Source of the DNA: Bacteroidales bacterium
GTDB taxonomy: Bacteria; Bacteroidota; Bacteroidia; Bacteroidales; UBA932
Direction of reading: 5' to 3'
NCBI GenBank assembly: GCA_009774765.1
Contig: VSOK01000011.1
Location: 1 to 56,962 of the forward strand
Length of the DNA stretch: 56,962 nucleotides
Below are positions 52,291 through 56,962 of the stretch, in pieces. The position numbers and the translations under genes are program-made. Under the pieces are notes generated by a model. That model had not been told where the DNA came from and searched no databases. It worked only from the letters and a program-made list of their open reading frames with translations. How positions within the stretch are numbered: position 1 is the stretch's first letter; each line of letters starts with the position of its first letter.

Positions 52291-52836
52291 ATGATATATT
52301 CAGACAAGGAAATAGTGTCGATGCTACGTGCAGAAAAGAAAGAACAAGCTTTCAATGCACTGGTGCAGGAATATAAGGAAAGACTGTACTGGCATATACG
52401 CCGTTTCACATGCTCCCACGAAGACGCGGACGATCTTCTGCAGGAGACATTCATAAAGATATGGGGCGCCCTGGATTCATTCAAGGGAGCCTCATCTCTT
52501 TTTACCTGGGTATATAAGATAGCCACTAACGAAGCCCTCAATTTTCTGAGAAAGAAAAAGGTAAGAAGCATACTGCAAATGGAGTCCCTTGACAATGTCC
52601 TATGGAAAAAAATCGATGAAGACCCGTATTTCAACGGCAACGAAGTCCAGAGACAACTGCACAAGGCCATCCAGAAACTCCCAGAAAAGCAACGGCTTGT
52701 GTTCAACCTGAGATATTTTGACGAGCTGAGCTACAACGAAATATCGGAAATTCTCAACACATCACCCGGATCCCTTAAAGCATCATACCATCACGCATAC
52801 GTCAAAATAAAGGATGAACTGGAAAAATATTTTTAA
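52291..52836 (+). CDS. ECF-type RNA polymerase sigma factor
   Basis: Sigma-70 family group 4 factor of 181 residues. Region 2 is AFNALVQEYKERLYWHIRRFTCSHEDADDLLQETFIKIW with the core-binding and -10 parts. Region 4 is LHKAIQKLPEKQRLVFNLRYFDELSYNEISEILNTSPGSLKASYHHAYVKIKDEL with the -35 helix-turn-helix. No region 3 is present. It starts 27 bases after the transketolase and 47 bases before a small one-helix membrane protein that is probably its anti-sigma factor, then a Spy-like periplasmic protein. The same trio is common in Bacteroidales. Target promoters are unknown. Confidence 0.93.
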   Translation: MIYSDKEIVSMLRAEKKEQAFNALVQEYKERLYWHIRRFTCSHEDADDLLQETFIKIWGALDSFKGASSLFTWVYKIATNEALNFLRKKKVRSILQMESLDNVLWKKIDEDPYFNGNEVQRQLHKAIQKLPEKQRLVFNLRYFDELSYNEISEILNTSPGSLKASYHHAYVKIKDELEKYF

Positions 52837-52883
52837 CCTTTTCATATCACGCGTGTCTAAATAACCGGTTTTGATTTCATATT

Positions 52884-53288
52884 ATGGACATTAAAGACAA
52901 ATCAAATGACATTCTGGCTGACAAGGCCGAACTGAAAAAGATGCCTTTCAGAACACCTGAAGGGTATTTTGAACAATTCAGCGTCAAAGGCCATAATACA
53001 AAAGGCATATCCGCCAAAGGCAGCCGCAGCAGAAGAATCATCCCGTATATTACCGCTGCCGCCATGTTTACGGTCATCGCAGCGGCCGGTACAGCGATTA
53101 TGAAAAATGTCCTGAACAATGACAGCACAACAGACTACATTGTCTGGACATACGATGACATCATCCCATACACCGACCCTGAATCCCTGTACTACTCATA
53201 CAACAGTGAAAAACCATTGAGCGAAGAGGATATAATCGAATATCTCATCTTCAACGACACGGATCTGACAATGTTTACAAACGAATAA
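52884..53288 (+). CDS. Single-pass membrane protein, putative anti-sigma factor
   Basis: The 134-residue protein has a cytoplasmic N-terminus with MPFRTPEGYFEQF (about residues 20-32), a pattern seen in many small proteins next to sigma factors in this phylum. A basic stretch (SRSRR) precedes one membrane helix (IIPYITAAAMFTVIAAAGTAIM, about 50-71), and the periplasmic part is acidic (EDIIEYLIFNDTD). No zinc-binding anti-sigma motif is visible. Position right after the sigma gene supports an anti-sigma or regulatory role; this is inferred. Confidence 0.7.
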   Translation: MDIKDKSNDILADKAELKKMPFRTPEGYFEQFSVKGHNTKGISAKGSRSRRIIPYITAAAMFTVIAAAGTAIMKNVLNNDSTTDYIVWTYDDIIPYTDPESLYYSYNSEKPLSEEDIIEYLIFNDTDLTMFTNE

Positions 53289-53299
53289 AGCACAATATT

Positions 53300-53758
53300 A
53301 TGAAACGTATTTTGATTTTTGCCATCGCATTGACACTTTCCATTCCTGCAGTTTTTGCACAAGGCAGAAAAGATGACGGCTGGAAAGAAAGGGTAAGGGC
53401 GGAAAAGATAGCATTCCTGACAAAAGAAATGTCTCTGACTTCCCAGGAAGCGCAGTCGTTCTGGCCGGTATACAATGAATGCTGCGACAAAAAGGACCAG
53501 GCTGTCCGGAATGTGATGAGGACATACCGCGAACTGGAAAAGGCAATCGAAACCAACAACGGAGTAGAGGCAAAGCTGAATGCATACGTCAAGGCCCTTG
53601 ACGACAGGGAGGGACTCGAGACCGAAGCGTGCGCAAAATACAAGAAGATACTTCCTGCTGAAAAAGTTGCGAAATTCTATCTTGCGGACGAAAAATTCCG
53701 TCGTGAACAGATCCGGAGACTGCACCACAGAGAAAATCCTGGAGCAAACAGCAAATGA
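53300..53758 (+). CDS. Spy/CpxP-like periplasmic protein
   Basis: The 152-residue exported protein has a signal peptide (residues 1-20, ending VFAQG) and a long helical mature part. LTKEMSLTSQEAQSFWPVYNE, near residue 40, is the helix-loop motif of Spy-like proteins of Bacteroidota, and KKILPAEKVAKFYLADEKFRREQIRRL near the C-terminus is the second family motif. Such proteins act as periplasmic chaperones or stress sensors. With the sigma factor and small membrane protein it makes an envelope-stress-type module. A strong terminator follows at once. Confidence 0.82.
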   Translation: MKRILIFAIALTLSIPAVFAQGRKDDGWKERVRAEKIAFLTKEMSLTSQEAQSFWPVYNECCDKKDQAVRNVMRTYRELEKAIETNNGVEAKLNAYVKALDDREGLETEACAKYKKILPAEKVAKFYLADEKFRREQIRRLHHRENPGANSK

Positions 53759-53761
53759 AAT

Positions 53762-53794
53762 AAAGCCGTACGATAAAAACCGTACGGCTTTTAT
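53762..53794 (+). terminator. Intrinsic terminator of the sigma operon
   Basis: AAAGCCGTACG (53762-53772) pairs perfectly with CGTACGGCTTT (53781-53791), 8-base loop, followed by TATT. It ends 4 bases after the Spy-like stop codon's neighbourhood and precedes the GH78 gene. Confidence 0.9.
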
Positions 53795-53802
53795 TATCTT
53801 TG
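53795..53802 (+). promoter_or_regulatory. -7 box of the GH78 gene
   Basis: TATCTTTG matches TAnnTTTG, 21 bases before the GH78 ATG at 53824. The matching -33 position lies inside the upstream terminator and is not TTTG. Confidence 0.5.
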
Positions 53803-53823
53803 CTATCAAACAAACGAGAAACC

Positions 53824-56409
53824 ATGACAATCTACATCTTAAAAAGATTAATGACAGCTGCCATAGGATTATCACTGGTGGCCTGCGCGACACATCCGGT
53901 CACTCATACCGGTAAACGTACCGATGCACTCGAGAATTCCGCCTGGAATGTTTCATCCTGGATTTCAGCGGCTGACGCCCCTGTAGTGGAAGGGAGGATT
54001 TCAGACGGGACACGGGCCTCGGACGGAGCAAGCTGGTTTGTCTCCACAATCAAGAACGACAAGAAAATCGTTTCCGCAAAATGGATGACTACAGGACTCG
54101 GAGTGTACGACATCTATGTAAACGGCAAAACAGTCGGACAGGAAATCCTGAAACCAGGATTCACCCATCCATACAAGACCAGACTTTCATTCACATACGA
54201 TATTACAGACGGCATTGACACAAAAGCCGGTGCTGAAAATGTTTTTTCGGCCCAGGTCACACCGGGATGGTGGGCTGACAAGATAGTCACCCCCGGAGGG
54301 AACGACGGGATGCTCGGTAAAAAATGCGCATTCCGCGGAGTCATCGAATTGACTTTCTCTGACGGAAGCAGGAAACTCTACGGCACGGACACAGAAAACT
54401 GGAAAGCAGGCATTGCCGGTCCGGTCAGACACGCCGCAATCTTTGACGGTGAAGAATACGACGCACGCGAGCCGATGGGATACGACACTCCTGAAAAGCT
54501 TTCAACACCGGAAGTGAACAACGAATTCAGCGGCGAAATCCTGCCTTCAGAAGGAGCGGAAGTATATCTGAGGACAGATCTCGCCCTCAAGCCGGTCAGA
54601 GCATACATCTGGAAGGGAACCGAATATGCCGACAAAGCGAATTATGGAAAAATCAAAATCGTCAAGGAGTTCACGCCTGGACAAACGATGACTGTACGTC
54701 CCGGGGAAACCCTGGTAGTTGACTTCGGGCAGAACTGCGCCGCAGTGCCGTCCTTTGTATTCAACGCAACGGAAGGCACCAGACTGTACTGCATCACTTC
54801 AGAAATCCTCAATGACGGCAACGGTTCCCGGGACCGCGGTATGGACGGGCCTGAAGGAAGCGTACACCGGCTCAATCTCCGTATTCCGGATACAGGGATG
54901 AGTCTCGGATACACTTTCGCGAAATCAAATGGAGATGTCTCCTTCTATCCAAGATGCACATTTTTCGGATACCGCTTTGTCTCTGTCACCGTTTCTGATG
55001 AAGTGGAAATCAAAAGCATAAAGTCAATACCTGTAACATCAATAACAAAGGAGATGGAAACGGGAACGCTGACTACCGGGAACGAACTCATCAACAAGCT
55101 CATTTCCAATACAGTGTGGGGACAACGTTCCAATTATCTGTCCGTACCGACAGACTGCCCTCAGCGAAACGAACGTCTCGGCTGGACCGCCGATACGCAA
55201 GTGTTTGCAGAAACAGGTTCTTTCTTTGCCAACACCGCATCATTCTTCCACAAATGGATGCGCGATATGCGTGACAGCCAGAGCAGTCCCGGAGGATATC
55301 CCGGAGTCGCCCCATTGGCACAATACGGATGGGAAATGATGCGCGTAGGATGGGCGGACGCCGGAATAATAGTGCCGTGGACTATGTGGAAACAGTTCAA
55401 TGATACAGACATCGTCAATGAATGCTGGGAGTCAATGGAAAAGTTCATAGACCACGTGAACGAGACCAGATACGACCACAATGCCCTGAAATCAGAAAAC
55501 GGCAACTACCAATGGGCAGACTGGCTAAGCTATGAGCCTCTCGAAAGCTGCGGAGGAGGAGCTTTCGGCCACGACGCGAACGGAAATTGGGGACCGGTAC
55601 CTGATGCGGTCGAATACTGGAACTACCTTTGCGCATCCTATTGGGCTATTGATGCAGGGATGATGCGGGATATGGCAGCAGCAACCAGAAGGGATCCGCA
55701 GAAATATGAGACAATGCTCAATGAAGCAAAATCTTATATCAAGGAAAGATTTTTCACGGACGAAGGCCTTTTCAAGACGGAAATACTGAATACTATGCAG
55801 ACCCCTATTCTTTTCGCTCTGAAGAACGGCATAGCAGAGGGCAAGGAAAAAGAAAATATGATATCTCTCCTCAGGGAAAACTTCGCAAGAAACGGGAACC
55901 GTCTCCAGACAGGATTTCTCGGAACATCAATCCTTCTGCCGACACTTACCGACAACGGTATGAGCGACATCGCCTACGAACTTCTGTTCCAGAGAGACAA
56001 TCCGAGCTGGCTATATTCTGTCGACAACGGGGCTACAACCATCTGGGAACGGTGGAACAGCTATATGATTGAAAAAGGTATGGGACCGCAAGGAATGAAC
56101 AGCTTCAACCACTATGCATACGGCGTAGTGTGCGAATGGATATGGGAAACCGCAGCAGGTATAGCTTCCGATCCGGCGGCACCGGGGTTCAGGCACATCA
56201 TAATGAAACCTGTTCCTGACAGACGCCTGGGTCACCTGACCGCTGAATACAATTCCGCTTCCGGCCTTATAAGAAGCTCCTGGAAATACGATGGGGACAG
56301 ATGGATATGGAATTTCACTATTCCTGAAGGCGCAACCGCTTCCGTAACCCTCCCAGGAACATCAGAAGCCAAAGAATACTCTTCCGGTTCATACACTGTC
56401 GAACAATAA
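53824..56409 (+). CDS. Glycoside hydrolase family 78 alpha-L-rhamnosidase (lipoprotein)
   Basis: Exo-acting alpha-L-rhamnosidase of 861 residues. The ATG at 53824 gives a lipoprotein signal with lipobox LSLVAC (Cys about residue 20), so it is anchored in the outer or inner membrane facing the periplasm or surface. N-terminal beta domains (SAKWMTTGLGVYDIYVNGKTVG, EILKPGFTHPYKTRLSF) are followed by the (alpha/alpha)6 barrel with PTDCPQRNERLGWTADTQVF, holding the catalytic acid region, and FFHKWMRDMRDSQ, then WGPVPDAVEYWNYL. The C-terminal sandwich is complete. It stands alone behind its own promoter and is not part of a SusCD locus, so the substrate (plant pectin, flavonoid glycosides or bacterial glycans) is open. 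Confidence 0.95.
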   Translation: MTIYILKRLMTAAIGLSLVACATHPVTHTGKRTDALENSAWNVSSWISAADAPVVEGRISDGTRASDGASWFVSTIKNDKKIVSAKWMTTGLGVYDIYVNGKTVGQEILKPGFTHPYKTRLSFTYDITDGIDTKAGAENVFSAQVTPGWWADKIVTPGGNDGMLGKKCAFRGVIELTFSDGSRKLYGTDTENWKAGIAGPVRHAAIFDGEEYDAREPMGYDTPEKLSTPEVNNEFSGEILPSEGAEVYLRTDLALKPVRAYIWKGTEYADKANYGKIKIVKEFTPGQTMTVRPGETLVVDFGQNCAAVPSFVFNATEGTRLYCITSEILNDGNGSRDRGMDGPEGSVHRLNLRIPDTGMSLGYTFAKSNGDVSFYPRCTFFGYRFVSVTVSDEVEIKSIKSIPVTSITKEMETGTLTTGNELINKLISNTVWGQRSNYLSVPTDCPQRNERLGWTADTQVFAETGSFFANTASFFHKWMRDMRDSQSSPGGYPGVAPLAQYGWEMMRVGWADAGIIVPWTMWKQFNDTDIVNECWESMEKFIDHVNETRYDHNALKSENGNYQWADWLSYEPLESCGGGAFGHDANGNWGPVPDAVEYWNYLCASYWAIDAGMMRDMAAATRRDPQKYETMLNEAKSYIKERFFTDEGLFKTEILNTMQTPILFALKNGIAEGKEKENMISLLRENFARNGNRLQTGFLGTSILLPTLTDNGMSDIAYELLFQRDNPSWLYSVDNGATTIWERWNSYMIEKGMGPQGMNSFNHYAYGVVCEWIWETAAGIASDPAAPGFRHIIMKPVPDRRLGHLTAEYNSASGLIRSSWKYDGDRWIWNFTIPEGATASVTLPGTSEAKEYSSGSYTVEQ

Positions 56410-56412
56410 AAA

Positions 56413-56522
56413 GGAGGGTCTCTGCAACCGGCTGATATGCAGCGGATTGCAAAACAGTATTGTCCATATAAGACATACTGTTTTATAACTCATTGAATCC
56501 CACCACATTGCAGAGACCCACC
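56413..56522. repeat. Nested inverted-repeat element, copy B
   Basis: Outer arms at 56413-56427 and 56508-56522 are complementary at 14 of 15 positions (core GGGTCTCTGCAA/TTGCAGAGACCC is perfect). Inner arms AAAACAGTAT (56451-56460) and ATACTGTTTT (56475-56484) are perfect. The element starts 3 bases after the GH78 stop codon and could form the 3' end of that mRNA. Copy A is at 634-747. Confidence 0.75.
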
Positions 56523-56650
56523 CGGTTGTATGATGACGCGATATGGCACAGCAACAGGCACCACGACAAAAGGCACGATCCGTATGCTCTGCGCCTCCGG
56601 TACGGAAAAGCAAAGACACCTTTCTGAGAGCTGTCACCCCGTCGTACTCC

Positions 56651-56684
56651 GTGCCCATCGGCCCTTTTTCTGTCCGATGGGCAC
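56651..56684. repeat. Perfect 11-bp stem-loop
   Basis: GTGCCCATCGG (56651-56661) pairs with CCGATGGGCAC (56674-56684) around a 12-base loop rich in T. No T tract follows on either strand. Role unknown. Confidence 0.6.
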
Positions 56685-56719
56685 ACCAGTCAAAGGCAAC
56701 TATCTTATAATCAGGCACA

Positions 56720-56768
56720 AAATAAAAAGCGACGTGGCCATCAGACGGGAAAATGTCTGATGGCCACG
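56720..56768 (-). terminator. Strong minus-strand terminator at the right end
   Basis: Arms 56733-56746 and 56755-56768 form a perfect 14-bp stem with an 8-base loop. On the minus strand it is followed by GCTTTTTATTTTG, the shape of an intrinsic terminator. It would end a minus-strand transcript that enters from beyond the right edge. Confidence 0.7.
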
Positions 56769-56794
56769 CTTCGGCAAAAATACAGTTAATATAG

Positions 56795-56863
56795 TATAAT
56801 GGACATTATACCGTTAATATAGACACATACTTTGGGGTAATGGGTACAATGGACATTATACCG
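56795..56863. repeat. Direct repeat containing TATAATG-GA-CATTATA palindromes
   Basis: AATGGACATTATACCG occurs at 56798-56813 and 56848-56863 with a 50-base period. The first lies in the perfect palindrome TATAATG-GA-CATTATA (56795-56810), and the second palindrome (56845-56860) has one mismatched pair. A degenerate third copy is at 56890-56905 and another at 1289-1304. Palindrome arrays of this kind can be recombinase or regulator sites; the role is unknown. Confidence 0.65.
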
Positions 56864-56932
56864 GGTAATAGTGACCCGAAATAAGGTGGTATAATTGACA
56901 TTTTTGGTTGGTGATCATGACAAAAGTGGTTG

Positions 56933-56962
56933 GTGGAAGTGTGCAGTACGGCACACTTCCAC
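56933..56962. repeat. Perfect 12-bp hairpin at the window edge
   Basis: GTGGAAGTGTGC (56933-56944) pairs with GCACACTTCCAC (56951-56962) around AGTACG. The right arm ends exactly at the last base of the window, so the element may continue. It directly follows CAAAAGTGGTTGGT, shared with the left end. Confidence 0.7.

Larger units (their letters stand above)
56410..56962. other. Gene-free repeat-rich right end
   Basis: No credible gene is present: the frames at 56389-56718 (minus) and 56530-56760 (plus) overlap repeats and have no homology I can see. The region holds the nested inverted repeat copy B (56413-56522), a perfect 11-bp stem at 56651-56684, a perfect 14-bp stem at 56733-56768, a 50-bp direct repeat (AATGGACATTATACCG at 56798 and 56848), relatives of the left-end 30-bp repeat, and a perfect 12-bp hairpin that ends at the last base. 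Confidence 0.7.

Overview
The window is from a chromosome of the phylum Bacteroidota, most likely order Bacteroidales; I cannot place the family. The evidence is a complete SusC/SusD polysaccharide utilisation locus with a hybrid two-component sensor, many TonB-dependent outer-membrane proteins ending in Phe, lipoproteins with the family's lipobox, and promoters of the Bacteroides type (TTTG, 19-21 bases, TAnnTTTG). Other markers are DUF2723 (GT117), DUF4271, S46 and C69 peptidases, and menaquinone genes. Both window ends lie in related repeats (a 30-bp tandem repeat at the left; its inverted relatives, short palindromes and hairpins at the right), so the ends may be assembly breaks.

Layout. 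1-1,430: repeats, tRNA-Gly and about 1 kb without genes. 1,437-3,451 (minus): pheS, a nitroreductase and a small secreted protein. 3,529-19,247 (plus): eight closely spaced genes: C69 dipeptidase, TonB-dependent receptor, DUF4876 lipoprotein, DUF6850-like barrel, M16 peptidase, membrane polyferredoxin with a degenerate HMA-like domain, S46 dipeptidyl-peptidase and ComF. 19,213-22,073: a glycosyltransferase, a PAP2 phosphatase and a YhcH protein. 22,128-22,963: tRNA-Leu(UAA) interrupted in its anticodon loop by a group I intron that carries an HNH endonuclease gene. 23,040-36,337 (minus): a six-gene beta-glucan locus (HTCS, GH16, SusC, SusD, SusE/F-like lipoprotein, GH3). 36,560-43,303: a PepSY-like protein, aminopeptidase P behind a duplicated promoter, an RlmI-like methyltransferase, DUF456 and GT117. 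43,407-46,581 (plus): SUI1, DUF4271, hemD, rnpA, yidD, ubiE. Then come menA, a GT2, lepA, a split transketolase, an ECF sigma/anti-sigma-like/Spy-like trio and a GH78 rhamnosidase.

How the genes work together. The minus-strand locus senses and takes up a beta-glucan: surface GH16 cuts it, SusC/D and the SusE/F-like protein bind and import oligomers, GH3 releases glucose, and the HTCS controls the set. The 3.5-19.2 kb cluster joins an outer-membrane transporter, two lipid- or membrane-bound partners, three exported peptidases and an electron-transfer protein. I infer a peptide- or metallopeptide-linked nutrient (perhaps metal) acquisition system with a reductive step; its substrate is not known. 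ubiE and menA are the last steps of menaquinone synthesis.

The two most notable signals are the tRNA-Leu intron with its endonuclease and the peptidase/TonB/polyferredoxin operon.
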